64,000 nucleotides of DNA from Bog-159 sp963738345 (GCA_963738345.1 CAVTWI010000002.1:2480001-2544000), one strand, 5' to 3'. Counted from the first letter of the stretch, positions 35,653-46,496 are shown. The notes: a model not told the origin generated them from the sequence alone. Numbers and translations: made by a program.

Positions 35653-37693
35653 CTACATGATGGCGGTGGGGGGGGCCGGTTCGTCGGGGCGGCCGGCGTT
35701 GCGCAGGGGGACCTGGATCATAACGACGATCAGGACACCGAGCGCGACTAGGGCGGCAGGGAATGGCGCGGTCCATTTCAGGAGCGTGACATCGTGGCCG
35801 GTACCGACCAGAGCGGCGACCGCTAGTCCGCATAAAGCCTCTCCAGCGATCAGGCCGGAGGCGGTGAGGACGCCGGAGTTATCGACGCGGGCCTTTTGGG
35901 CTTCGTTGAAGCCCGCGCGGTCGCGGAGTTTGTCGGTCATCCAGCGAACCAGTCCGCCGATGAAGATGGCGAAAGTCGTGCCGAGGGGCAGGTACATGCC
36001 GACCGAAAACAGCATGGGGCTTTTGACTTCCACCATGATGAGGGCGAAACCCATCAGGATACCGACCACCACGAGGGGCCAGGCCATATCGCCGCCGACG
36101 ATTCCCTTCGAGAGCATGGCCATCAATCCGGCTTGCGGCGCGGGTAAGGCGGGGCTGCCGAAGTGATAGGCTTTGTCCAGAATGGCGAGGGGGAAGAAGA
36201 GTACGAGCGAAGCGACGACGATGCCGAGCATGTCGCCGATCTGCATTTTGGCGGGGGTGCCGCCGAGGATGTGGCCGACCTTCAAATCTTGCAGCATTTC
36301 GCCAGCGACAGCCGAGGACACGCATACCACAGCCGATACGCCCAGTACAGCAGCAACACCACTAGTGCCGGAAACGCCGAGGGCGACCATCAGGAGAGCG
36401 GCGATGACCAGGGTGCAAAGGGTCAGGCCGGAGACGGGATTGTTGGAGGAGCCGATCATCCCGACCAGGTTGCCGGAGACAGCGGCGAAGAAGAAGCCGA
36501 GCACGACCATGACGAGGGCGGCGACGATGGCGCCGGTAAGTACGGTGGAATGGGGAAGATTTCCCGCGCTGATGAAGTAGTAATACAGACCGATCATGGC
36601 GATCAGAACGATGCCGACACCGATGAAGACGGTGCGGGCGCTGAGGTCGCGTTCGGTACGACTGGTGGCGGCGTGGGCGGCGGCGGATTTCTTAAGGTCC
36701 GATACGGCGCGCGCCATGCCTGCGCCAAGCTGTTTGCGCATGCGGAAGAGGGTATAGGAAGCGCCTACCAGCATGCCGCCGACGGCGATGGGGCGCACGA
36801 CGGAGAAGTAAACTGACTGCGCTAGTAGGGTCCAGGAGATGGGCTGGCCGGCGGGTTGAGAGGCTTGTAGATAAGGCCCGAGGACGAAGGTGAGGAGCGG
36901 CACGAGCAATCCCCAAGCGAGCACGCCGCCGGCAAAATTGAGGGCGGCGAGGCGAGGTCCGATGATGTAGCCAACGCCCAGGTAGGCGGGGCTGACGTCG
37001 GGCGCGGTAAAGATGGATGCGCCGCCGGTCGCGGTGTAAGCCACGGTGGGATTGGTGCTGGTACGCAGAAGCAGGCGCTTGCCCATGTCGCCGATATTGA
37101 CGCGGAAGGCGTTGCTGGGATTGAACACGTTGACGGCTCCGAGCAGATAGAGAAAGCCGCCGAAGCCCATGTTGGCGAACAGGATCTTAGCCGCTTTGGA
37201 GCCCTGCTGTCCGGCCTTGTGAATTTCGGAGGCGGCTACGGATTCGGGAAAGGGCAGGTCGGGATCTTCGACCATAACGCGGCGAAGGAGCGTAACAAAC
37301 AGAATGCCGAGGGTGCCGCCGATGACCATGAGGACGACGGAGTTCCAATATTTGTCGGCGGTGAGTCCGGGCCAGAGGCCGGAGAGCACGAAAGCGGGAA
37401 TGGTGAAAATCGCGCCGGCAGCGACGGATTCGCCGATGGAGCCGATGGTTCGGGTGATATTCTCTTCGAGCAGCGAGCCCTTCATCAGCTTCAGCAGGGC
37501 CATGCCGATGACAGCGGCCGGGTAGGTGGCGGCGATGGTCATGCCGGCTTTCAGACCCCAGGTAGGCATTGGCCGCGCCGAGGACGGCGGTGAGCACCAG
37601 GCCCAGCAGCACCGCGCGGAAGGTGAACTCGCGCATGTTGGTGTTCTCCGGCACGTAGGACCGGAACTTCTTTTCCGTCGGGGGGGGCGTCAT
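35653..37693 (-). pseudogene. OPT-family oligopeptide transporter (one-base frameshift)
   Basis: The gene starts at 37693 with MTPPPTEKKFRSYVPENTN and the conserved REFTFRAVLLGLVLTAVLG, then leaves frame at a run of four G (coding strand) around 37557-37560. With three G the junction would read AYLGLKAGMTIAATYP, exactly the OPT signature. The remaining 638 residues, with about 16 helices, complete the transporter, including the HILGGTPAKMQIGDMLG loop. It is a proton-coupled oligopeptide or siderophore transporter. The start overlaps yqeY by four bases. The frameshift may be a sequence error, because the rest is intact. Confidence 0.85.
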
Positions 37694-38136
37694 TGCAGTC
37701 GCGACCTCACTTTTTCGCTCAGAGCTTTTCCATCCACGGTTTTGCCGGCCAGTTTGGCCTGGGTGGCCTTCATTACGATACCCATTTGCTTCAACGACGT
37801 CACGCCGGTTTCGGCCAGAGCCGCGTTGATGGCGGCTTCGATTTCGGATTCATCCGCTCCGGCTGGAAGGTAGGATTCTATCAGCTTTCGCTCGGACTCT
37901 TCTTTGGCGGCCATTTCCTCGCGTCCGCCTTTGCGAAACATGTCGGCGGCTTCGGTACGCTGCTTGACCAGCGATTTCAGGATTTGCATTTCAGCCGCTT
38001 CGTCGAGCGGCTTCATGGCGTCGACTTCGTGTTTCTTGAGGGCGGTCTTCATCATCCGGAGGGTGCCGAGGCGATCTTCGGCGCGGGCTTTCATGGCTTC
38101 CACCATGTCTTTCTGTACACGATCGAGCAAGGGCAT
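37690..38136 (-). CDS. GatB/YqeY-domain protein
   Basis: This 148-residue protein is of the YqeY family: MPLLDRVQKDMVEAMKARAE, LRMMKTALKKHEVD, then the signature ESYLPAGADESEIEAAINAA and the end GKTVDGKALSEKVRSRLQ. It has a tRNA-amidotransferase-like helical domain. The cellular role is not firmly known; it is thought to act in tRNA-dependent amidation or a related process. The stop overlaps the start of the OPT transporter (ATGA), indicating an operon. Confidence 0.93.
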   Translation of the reverse strand: MPLLDRVQKDMVEAMKARAEDRLGTLRMMKTALKKHEVDAMKPLDEAAEMQILKSLVKQRTEAADMFRKGGREEMAAKEESERKLIESYLPAGADESEIEAAINAALAETGVTSLKQMGIVMKATQAKLAGKTVDGKALSEKVRSRLQ

Positions 38137-38181
38137 GATCTCTGTATTCTAAGGGACAGCGGCGTTCGATTGCACACGCGG

Positions 38182-38784
38182 TTAAGGCAGGTAGACTAAA
38201 CCCTTCTTGGCGGCCCAGACAATTAATTCGGTGGTGCGGTGGATCCCTAGCCGGGACATGAGGCTGGCGCGGTGCACGGCGACGGTATTCTCGCTGAGGT
38301 GGAGCAGGCCGGAAATCGCCTTATTCGACTTACCCTGAGCGGCTAACTCGAGGATTTGTTTTTCGCGAGGGCGGAGGCCATCGTAGAGGGGATCGGGAGC
38401 GCGGTTGGCGGCCAGAACGCCGCGGCCGATGACGGGATGGCCGGCGGCGAGTGTTTTGACAGCGGCGGGCAGGTCTACGTCGAGAGCCTCTTTGAGCATG
38501 TAGCCGCGGGCGCCGGCATCCAGGGCATTGCGCACATAATTCTCTTCGGAATACATGCTGAGGATGAGGATGGCGGTATCGGACACATGTTTGAGGATTT
38601 CACGGGTGGCCTGGACGCCGTCGAGGCCAGGCATAGCCATATCCATGACGATCACGCGGGGGCGCAGTTGGCGGGCCAGGCGGATGGCCTCCTGCCCGGT
38701 GGCGGCTTCGTCCACGACCTTGATCTCCGGATCGTCTTCGAGAAGGCGACGGAAGCCGCGGCGGACTAAAGCGTGGTCGTCCAC
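38182..38784 (-). CDS. NarL/FixJ-type response regulator
   Basis: This protein has a receiver domain with DDHALVRRGFRRLLEDDPEI, phospho-acceptor Asp in VIVMDMAMPGLDG, and the Lys in GYMLKEAL. A LuxR-type DNA-binding domain follows (LRPREKQILELAAQGKSNKA, NTVAVHRASLMSRLGI). The first receiver strand, ITILLVDDHA, runs upstream of the GTG start at 38784 into ITEITILLV without any ATG/GTG/TTG before a stop at about 38820. The real start is therefore uncertain (possibly a non-standard ATT/CTG codon at about 38808). There is no histidine kinase next to it, so it is an orphan regulator. Confidence 0.85.
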   Translation of the reverse strand: MDDHALVRRGFRRLLEDDPEIKVVDEAATGQEAIRLARQLRPRVIVMDMAMPGLDGVQATREILKHVSDTAILILSMYSEENYVRNALDAGARGYMLKEALDVDLPAAVKTLAAGHPVIGRGVLAANRAPDPLYDGLRPREKQILELAAQGKSNKAISGLLHLSENTVAVHRASLMSRLGIHRTTELIVWAAKKGLVYLP

Positions 38785-38982
38785 CAGCAGAATTGTGATT
38801 TCAGTAATCGGCAGATTGTTTCAAGCTAACCGCGGTGGGCGTGCGGACACAATAGTGGAAAACAACTACACGGGACTGATGCTCTTAAAACCCTAATATG
38901 TATTGAGTATTGACCGCCATTGTGCTGCGATGCCATAATTCGTCAAGTTGGACGCTAAGTGCTCCGAGTGAGGGGAGAGGAT

Positions 38983-39576
38983 ATGGCTGCATCGAGTTCG
39001 AGCATGGATTTCGTGCCGGTAGCGGGTCAGAGCTTTTACGAAAAACTGAATTCGCAGTGGCACGAACGGGCCTTGCAGATCTTCATGTTCATCGTGCTGG
39101 CGCACTGGGCCGAACACTTGGTACAGGCGACCCAGATCTATGTGATGGGATGGCCGCGGCCCCAGGCCAACGGCATCCTGGGCCTATGGTATCCGTGGCT
39201 GATCAAATCGGAAGTGCTGCATTATGCTTACGCGGTGGTGATGCTGGCCGGGATCTGGGTGCTGAGGAAAGGATTCACCGGGACGGCGCGGACGTGGTGG
39301 ACAGTGGCGCTGGTAATCCAATTCTGGCACCATATCGAGCATTTATTGTTGATTACCCAGGCCACCATGCACCACAATTTCTGGGGCAAGCCGGTGCCGT
39401 TCAGTGTGCTGCAATTGTTCTTCCCCCGAGTTGAGTTGCACCTTTTCTATAACAGCGTGGTTTTCGTTCCCATGGTGATCGGCATGTATTACCACATGTT
39501 TCCGCCGGCTGGTGAGAAAAATGCGGCATGCACGTGCGAGTGGCACCCGCGATCGGCTGAAGCCAACGCGTATTAA
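38983..39576 (+). CDS. Histidine-rich integral membrane protein, unknown function
   Basis: The start is the ATG after a strong GGGGAGAGG site. The 197-residue protein has about five helices. They carry paired histidines, for example VLAHWAEHLVQATQIYVMGW, QFWHHIEHLL, TMHHNFWGKP and YYHMFPP. I recognise it as a family of acidobacterial/actinobacterial membrane proteins without assigned function. Placement of the histidines within and at the ends of helices suggests haem, copper or quinone binding. It is the first gene of a tight operon with a YtkA-like lipoprotein and a polyferredoxin; redox function is inferred from that. Confidence 0.7.
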   Translation: MAASSSSMDFVPVAGQSFYEKLNSQWHERALQIFMFIVLAHWAEHLVQATQIYVMGWPRPQANGILGLWYPWLIKSEVLHYAYAVVMLAGIWVLRKGFTGTARTWWTVALVIQFWHHIEHLLLITQATMHHNFWGKPVPFSVLQLFFPRVELHLFYNSVVFVPMVIGMYYHMFPPAGEKNAACTCEWHPRSAEANAY

Positions 39577-39958
39577 AGTAGTGGTGGCCGCGGCGGGCTG
39601 TTTGACGCTGTGTTTGGCAACGGGTTGCCGGAGTGCGGTGACGGCATCTGGCGGCATCCACATTGAACAGGAGATTGCCCCGCAGCCGGTGCGAGTGGGC
39701 ACGGCTACGGTGACGGTGCGCGTTTCGGGCCTGGACGGCAGACCTGTTACTGCGGCGCGCATTGCGCTTGAGGCGGATATGTCGCACCCCGGGATGGCTC
39801 CAGAGTTCGGTGAGGCGCGGGAGGTCGCCGCGGGACGCTACCAGGGACAATTGCGGTTGACGATGGCGGGCGATTGGGTCATCATGATGCATATCACGCT
39901 GGCCGGAGGGCAGAAACTGGAGCGGCAAATGGAAGTGAAGGGTGTCAGGGCGAAGTAA
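39521..39958 (+). CDS. YtkA-like lipoprotein
   Basis: This 145-residue protein begins inside the end of the previous gene. The N-terminal hydrophobic stretch (VVVAAAGCLTLCLATGCRS) ends in the lipobox LATGC, so it is a lipoprotein. The mature domain, with VRVGTATVTVRVSGLDGRPV, ALEADMSHPGM and MAGDWVIMMHITL, matches the YtkA/FixH-type beta-sandwich. Proteins of this type accompany cytochrome oxidase assembly or copper handling. A shorter start inside the hydrophobic stretch is possible but would lose the signal charge. Confidence 0.75.
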   Translation: MRHARASGTRDRLKPTRIKVVVAAAGCLTLCLATGCRSAVTASGGIHIEQEIAPQPVRVGTATVTVRVSGLDGRPVTAARIALEADMSHPGMAPEFGEAREVAAGRYQGQLRLTMAGDWVIMMHITLAGGQKLERQMEVKGVRAK

Positions 39959-41384
39959 CGAATTGACGGCCTTCGATCTGCTTCGGGTTCCCTTGATTGG
40001 CCGGTTCCTAAGCTGGCGGCACTCCCGCACCTTCCTGCAAGTTCCCATGTTGGTGGCGGGCGTGGCAATGATCGCACACGGCCTGTTCGGGCCCACGCTG
40101 GCGCCCAAGAATCTGGCTACTACCATGAGTTGGGTGCATTTTCGCGGAGCGCTGGTGCTGGCGCTGCTGTGCGCCGGCAATCTATTTTGCCTGGCGTGCC
40201 CGTTCATGCTGGTGCGGCAGTGGGCGCGACGGTGGGTGCGTCCACGGTTCACATGGCCGCGCGCATTGCGCAACAAATGGCTGTCGATCGCGCTGTTCGT
40301 GCTTGTTCTCTTCGCATACGAACTGTTCGACTTGTGGTCATCACCGTGGTGGACGGCATGGCTGATTGTGGCGTACTTCGCGGCCATCCTGGTTGTTGAC
40401 GGTTTATTCAAGCACGCGGTGTTCTGCAAATTCGTTTGTCCCATCGGGCAATTCAATTTCGTAGCATCCACGCTTTCGCCGCTGGAGGTGAAGGTGCGGG
40501 ACCAGGGTGTGTGCACGAGTTGCCAGACCAAAGACTGCATCCGGGGACGGCGCGATCCGACGGGGCTGGTGGTGATCCAAAGGGGTTGCGAATTGGCGTT
40601 GTTTCAGCCCGCTAAGGTCGGGAACATGGATTGCACTTTCTGTTTGGAGTGCGTGCAAGCGTGTCCGCACGACAATGTGGGGATGCTGAAACGTCCGGCG
40701 GCGAGCGAACTGTTGACGGATGCGCGGCGCTCGGGCATCGGGCTATTTTCACGCCGCAACGATCTTGCGGCTTTGGTTTTGGTGTTCACGTTTGGCGCGC
40801 TGTTGAACGCTTTTGGTATGGTGAGCCCGGTATATGCGGTGGAAAGCTGGCTCGGCCGGGTGATGCACGTGAGCCGCGAGGCTCCGGTGCTGGCGGTGAT
40901 TTTCGGCTTCACGTTAGTGGTGGAACCGGCGGTCCTGCTGGGGATAGCGGCGTGGATGACGCGATGGTGGGCGGGCAGCAGGCAGCCGGCGGTACGGCTG
41001 ATGGTACGCTACGCTTACGGGCTCGCGCCGCTAGGCTTCGGGATGTGGCTGGCGCACTATAGCTTCCATTTTCTAACCGGATTTCTAACCTTGATTCCAG
41101 TGACACAGAGCGCGGTGGCGGCGCTGGGTTATCCTTTGCTGGGCGAACCGTTGTGGACTTTAACCGGCATCCCCACGCGCTTCGTACAGCCGCTGGAATT
41201 GGGATTCCTGGTGTTCGGTTTGGCGGAATCGCTGCTGGTAACGCATCATCTGGCGGAAGACGAAGGCGTGCGCAGTCCGGTGCGGGCGTTCATTCCGTGG
41301 GCGGCAGTTTGCGTGGTGTTGTGGCTGGCGGCGGTCTGGCTGATTTTGCAGCCGATGGAAATGCGCGCCACATTCATGGGATAG
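39942..41384 (+). CDS. NapH/NosR/CcoG-like membrane polyferredoxin
   Basis: This 480-residue protein starts at a GTG within the end of the lipoprotein gene. It has several helices, CLACPFMLVRQW and CKFVCPIGQFNF (CxxxCP loops), and cysteines of two [4Fe-4S] clusters: CTSCQTKDCIRG with a later GC, and CTFCLECVQACPHDNVGML. The C-terminal half has another five or so helices (LAALVLVFTFGALLNAFGM) and an HHL end. The layout fits membrane electron-transfer proteins of the NapH/NosR/CcoG type. It would pass electrons from the quinone pool to the lipoprotein or an unknown partner. No cupredoxin or reductase gene is next to it. Confidence 0.8.
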   Translation: MSGRSNELTAFDLLRVPLIGRFLSWRHSRTFLQVPMLVAGVAMIAHGLFGPTLAPKNLATTMSWVHFRGALVLALLCAGNLFCLACPFMLVRQWARRWVRPRFTWPRALRNKWLSIALFVLVLFAYELFDLWSSPWWTAWLIVAYFAAILVVDGLFKHAVFCKFVCPIGQFNFVASTLSPLEVKVRDQGVCTSCQTKDCIRGRRDPTGLVVIQRGCELALFQPAKVGNMDCTFCLECVQACPHDNVGMLKRPAASELLTDARRSGIGLFSRRNDLAALVLVFTFGALLNAFGMVSPVYAVESWLGRVMHVSREAPVLAVIFGFTLVVEPAVLLGIAAWMTRWWAGSRQPAVRLMVRYAYGLAPLGFGMWLAHYSFHFLTGFLTLIPVTQSAVAALGYPLLGEPLWTLTGIPTRFVQPLELGFLVFGLAESLLVTHHLAEDEGVRSPVRAFIPWAAVCVVLWLAAVWLILQPMEMRATFMG

Positions 41385-41387
41385 GGA

Positions 41388-41904
41388 ATGCGAAGACTGG
41401 GTAATTACACTGGCGCAGCGGGACTCTTGGTGGCCCTTGCACTTCCCGCCGCGGCGCACAATGGACCGCCTTTCCCCATCATCGTGGACCGGCGCGCCGG
41501 ACCGGTGGTGATGTCGTTGTGGACGCATCCGGATGTCGGCATAGGGACGTTCTGGGTGATGGTGGATCCGCCACCGGGCGGAAAACTGCCGAAGGATTTG
41601 AAGGTGGAAGTAGGAGTACAACCGGTGAGTGGGCGGTTGCGTGAGAAGCGGTATGCCAGCGGCGCTCGACAAAATGCGCGACCATACTGAATACTACGTG
41701 GAGATTCCGTTCGACGCGCAGGAGGTCTGGCGCATCCACGTGATGCTGGATAGCGCCGCTGGCCACGGCGAGTCATCCGCTACGGTGGAAGTGACTCCAG
41801 CGGGCCTGGGCAGGTGGGACCTGCTGCTATACGGTTCGCCGTTCCTGGCCGTCGGATTTCTGTGGTTTCGCGCACTGAGGCGGAAGCGCAAGCGCGTTAG
41901 CTGA
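41388..41904 (+). pseudogene. FixH/YtkA-like exported protein (frameshift)
   Basis: Two overlapping frames together make one protein of about 170 residues. The first (41388 on) has a signal (LLVALALPAAAHNGPPFPII) and SLWTHPDVGIGTFWVMVDPP. The second carries MPAALDKMRDHTEYYVEIPF, SAAGHGESSATVEVTPAG and a C-terminal helix (LLYGSPFLAVGFLWFRAL). The change of frame must lie near 41645-41670. The whole reads like a periplasmic beta-sandwich with a C-terminal anchor and fits the operon with the polyferredoxin. The frameshift is either real or a sequence error. Confidence 0.65.
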
Positions 41905-42196
41905 CGCCCTGGAGAAGCGCGCCGCGCACGCGATCGCGATAGGCGCGGGCCAGTTCGATGACGCGCCGGTACTCGGGCGGATCCACATCGCGCTCGCAGC
42001 AGGCGATCATAAGTACACCGTCGTCACGGAAGTTGCCATCCCATTCCATGAGCCGCTCGTCGCTCCATTGGGGCGAATACTGCTGCATTTTGGCGTCATC
42101 CATGCGGTCGAAATAGGCGCGCAGGTTGACGCTGGTTTCGTCGGGCCGTTCGTCGCCCCAGGGCTCCTGCTCGAAATTCCAGATTGGCTGTTGCAT
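41897..42196 (-). CDS. Hypothetical protein (99 aa)
   Basis: This protein starts MQQPIWNFEQEPWGDERPDE and is rich in acidic and aromatic residues (AYFDRMDDAKMQQYSP, then VLMIACCERDVDPPEYRRVI). It has no signal or helix typical of membranes. It is the last gene of the amidohydrolase/cytochrome/VOC operon, 15 bases after the VOC gene, and its 3' end overlaps the frameshifted gene on the other strand by a few bases. I do not recognise the family. Confidence 0.55.
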   Translation of the reverse strand: MQQPIWNFEQEPWGDERPDETSVNLRAYFDRMDDAKMQQYSPQWSDERLMEWDGNFRDDGVLMIACCERDVDPPEYRRVIELARAYRDRVRGALLQGVS

Positions 42197-42211
42197 ATGA
42201 TTCCTCGATTA

Positions 42212-43051
42212 TTATGGCTTAGTTGCAATTGACTCGATGAGTTCGATGCGGATGTGGTCAGGCCCTTCGACGAACGATCCGCCGGTTACGGTGACGCCTT
42301 CTTTACGAAGGCGGTCGAGGGTGGCGGGCAGGTTGTCCACGCTGAAGGCAATATGATCGACGACGCGGCCTTTGGTGGATTCGAAATCCCGGCGATCTTT
42401 CCAGAGATTTGGCATGGCGTCGCGCGCGTACTCGACGGGAAAGATGATGATGTTTACATTATCGATGTTGAGCGAGGCAACCGGTTCCACGTGCACGCCG
42501 CGGTAGATGCGGGCGGTGGGAGGACCGATGTAGCCCGCGAGTCCAAAGTGTTTCTTGTACCACTGTCCGGCGGCGATGGGATCCTGGCTGAGTAAGTGGA
42601 TGTGTCCGAAGCGATGATGGGACGCGGTGTTCAGTTCGATAAGGGCGTGATCGGGTCCATCGACGTAGGCGAAGAAGAAACTGCCGGGCGGCTTACCCGC
42701 CAGATCGCTAATATCGGTGATGGGGGTTTCGAAACGGGTGCCGGATGCAAGTTGCTTTTTGTAGGTGGCGGGCATGTCTTCGGCGCCCCATCCGAAGTGC
42801 CAGATGGCGGAGACAGTGTCGTAGGGCGGCGGGCTGTCCACTTTATTGAAGAGGATCCATGACTTTTGCGCCCACACTGCGGCGGCGCTGTTGAAGTCAG
42901 CCTTCTCGCAATCGAACTTATGGGTGTAGAAATCGATGGCTGCGGCGGGGTCGGTGGAGTTGATGTGCAGGTGGTGGAAATGGACTTTGGGCGGTTCCTG
43001 CGCGGCGAGTGCTAGCGGCAAGGTTATGACGGCCGAAATCAGTATTCGCAT
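42212..43051 (-). CDS. Exported VOC-domain protein (two VOC modules)
   Basis: This 279-residue protein starts with a signal peptide (MRILISAVITLPLALAAQ). Two VOC modules follow: the first with KVHFHHLHINSTDPAAAIDF and DHALIELNTASHH, the second with GHIHLLSQDPIAAGQWYKKH and DHIRIELIESI. Both carry His/Glu residues of the metal-binding type (VHFHHLHIN; the repeated H-x-L-I-E/R-I-E). Exported VOC proteins are rare outside such operons. It overlaps the cytochrome gene upstream by 13 bases. It could be a periplasmic dioxygenase or lyase acting on a compound handled by the operon (inference). Confidence 0.75.
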   Translation of the reverse strand: MRILISAVITLPLALAAQEPPKVHFHHLHINSTDPAAAIDFYTHKFDCEKADFNSAAAVWAQKSWILFNKVDSPPPYDTVSAIWHFGWGAEDMPATYKKQLASGTRFETPITDISDLAGKPPGSFFFAYVDGPDHALIELNTASHHRFGHIHLLSQDPIAAGQWYKKHFGLAGYIGPPTARIYRGVHVEPVASLNIDNVNIIIFPVEYARDAMPNLWKDRRDFESTKGRVVDHIAFSVDNLPATLDRLRKEGVTVTGGSFVEGPDHIRIELIESIATKP

Positions 43052-43847
43052 AGGTCACTGTGCACCGTATACTTCTTGACTACTTTCTTAGGTCCGTCGG
43101 AGTTATGGCAATCGAGACAGATGGGACCGCTCAGCACCAGGCGATGTTTGGCTGAGGTATCGCCATGGATCTTGTGACAAGAAATACAGGTGACATCGCT
43201 GCCGGCTATAACAACGTCGCGGGCGTTGCGCACAATATGGCGATCGCCTGGATTGAGCTTCGCGTCATCAGCCTTGGAGAAGTCGATCTTAAAGCCAGCA
43301 AACAGGTCATCGCCGGCGACGAAGCCGGTCGGATACGGCAGGCCGTCGGCGGACTTACCACTGCGCAGGTGACACTGGCCGCAAATGGATACGATCTGTT
43401 TCGGATCTTTGGAATGCTTCTTTGAGAACCAGATGAGCGATGTATCATTGGGATGGTTTTCTGGGGCGATCCCGTGGCAAGTGAAGCAATCGAGCGAGGA
43501 AGCGGAGAAGGCGTGGGTACGCGGGTCGACCGCGGTGGTGTGACAACCGGCGCAGCGCAGGGCGAAGGTTTGCGCGTTCCACGTCTTACCGTCAACTGAG
43601 AGTAAGTCGTATTTACCATAGCCATCGGGCTTAAGGCCCCGCTGCGGCGAGTGCGCGCCCAGGACGAAAGTGGCTTGGGCAGGCACGGGATCGCCGTCAT
43701 CGCGAGGGTGTATGGTGCGAGCGTGCGGATTCTGTTCCCAGGTATCGGCCACCTTTACGCGGTGGCAAAAGAGGCACTCATCGCCGGTAACATAGCGGGG
43801 CACCTGCGCGGAGAGTGTGGCACAGGCGGCCTGCGCGAGCAGGACAA

Positions 43848-43869
<22 letters not shown>
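43039..43869 (-). CDS. Periplasmic hexahaem cytochrome c
   Basis: This 276-residue protein has a signal peptide (GRLIVLLAQAACATLSAQ) and six CxxCH motifs: CLFCH (32-36), CAGCH (106-110), CFTCH (128-132), CGQCH (163-167), CISCH (228-232) and CLDCH (251-255). The layout resembles cytochrome c554 and related multihaem carriers. It is flanked by an amidohydrolase gene (22-base overlap) and a VOC gene (13-base overlap) on the same strand, so it probably carries electrons for a periplasmic reaction. Confidence 0.88.
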
Positions 43870-45371
<1,502 letters not shown>

Positions 45372-45413
45372 GGATTGTTCCCCTCTTTTCGGATAGCTTG
45401 GAGCGCTCAAAGG

Positions 45414-45419
45414 ATTATA
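45414..45419 (-). promoter_or_regulatory. Probable -10 element of the amidohydrolase operon
   Basis: On the minus strand, TATAAT sits 42 bases upstream of the amidohydrolase start, with a TTGCTC-like -35 about 18 bases further up. The region also serves the plus-strand TonB gene. Confidence 0.45.
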
Positions 45420-45472
45420 CGCCTTGGCGCGGGGGCGGAGCAAACGGCCGGTCAAGACTGGGCAGGAGTAAG

Positions 45473-46486
45473 ATGATGGCAATGCGGCGGTTGGTTTGGT
45501 TTCTATCCGCGACGGTGATTCTGGCGCAAGGCTGGGGAAGCCGTCCGCCACGAGTGATCTCGCGCGTGGAGCCGGAGTACAGCGCGGAAGCGCGCCGGGC
45601 GGGCGTCAACACCACCCTGATGATGAGCCTGTTGGTTGATGAGGAGGGTGTGCCGCGCGACATCAAGGTAGTGCGCGGCGCGGGATTCGGCTTGGACGAG
45701 ATGGCCGTGCGCGCGATCGAGACCTGGCGATTCGAACCTGGCACTAAGGAGGGGAAGCCGTTCGCTACGACCAGCCATGTCGAACTCCGCCTCCAGATCT
45801 TGAACCAAAAGCATACGGGGCAGACAGCGCGGTTGAACTTCAGCCTGCCACAGGAGGTCTCGCGGCCACAGTTGATCAAAGGCGAAATCCCCGCGAATCC
45901 GGATCCGCTGGTGGATGCGTCGATGCGCGTGCGCTTCACTGTGGGGGCCGATGGACGGCCGCGAGGTTTTCAGACGCTCTCGACGAACAACCAGCAATGG
46001 ACCGAGCGTGCACTGGTAGAGATGTCCGAATGGCGTTTCAGCGCGGCAATGCGCGGGGCCGAACCGGAAGAAGCCAGCGGTGTTTTCGAATTGGCAGTTG
46101 GGGCGCAGACGCAGGATGGCCACGCGCCGGGCAACGGCATGGTCACCATCTGGCCGCCCGAGCCGCAAGACGTTTCGCTGGAGGCGCCGCGGCCGCTCGC
46201 GCCGCCAGACCACGCTATCTTCGATGGGTATCCGCGCCGGGTGACTTGTAAGTGGGAAGCTGTCGCGGGCGCTTACTCTTATCTGCTGGAGTGGGACTAC
46301 ATGTATCAAGATACGTGGAACGCAGAGTACCAGGGCATGCCGGGGATGGCAATGGTGGCCAACCGAACGGAGGCGACTTTTGTGTTCGCCGGAGAACAGG
46401 CCGGACGCTGGCGGGTGTGGCCGGTAAATAGTAAAGGCAAGCGCGGCCATCCGAGCGAGTGGCGGACGTTCCGGTACTTACGGTGA
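45473..46486 (+). CDS. Exported protein with two TonB C-terminal-like domains
   Basis: The start follows GGAG in GGCAGGAGTAAG. The 337-residue protein begins with a signal (LVWFLSATVILAQGWG). The first TonB_C unit is VISRVEPEYSAEARRAGVN, then VVRGAGFGLDEMAVRAIETW and FEPGTKEGKPF; a second, more divergent one starts near 175 (MRVRFTVGADGRPRGFQTLS). A C-terminal beta domain (CKWEAVAGAYSYLLEWDYM) reads like a fibronectin-type fold. There is no proline-rich spacer or ExbB/ExbD partner, so it is unlikely to be an energy transducer and more likely an envelope protein. Confidence 0.75.
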   Translation: MMAMRRLVWFLSATVILAQGWGSRPPRVISRVEPEYSAEARRAGVNTTLMMSLLVDEEGVPRDIKVVRGAGFGLDEMAVRAIETWRFEPGTKEGKPFATTSHVELRLQILNQKHTGQTARLNFSLPQEVSRPQLIKGEIPANPDPLVDASMRVRFTVGADGRPRGFQTLSTNNQQWTERALVEMSEWRFSAAMRGAEPEEASGVFELAVGAQTQDGHAPGNGMVTIWPPEPQDVSLEAPRPLAPPDHAIFDGYPRRVTCKWEAVAGAYSYLLEWDYMYQDTWNAEYQGMPGMAMVANRTEATFVFAGEQAGRWRVWPVNSKGKRGHPSEWRTFRYLR

Positions 46487-46496
46487 GGCAGCGCGC

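Noticed and set aside
38970..38990. TTGGACGCTAAGTGCT as a -24/-12 promoter before the His-rich membrane gene
   Set aside because: The spacing between GG and GC is 11 instead of 12 bases, which sigma-54 does not tolerate well.
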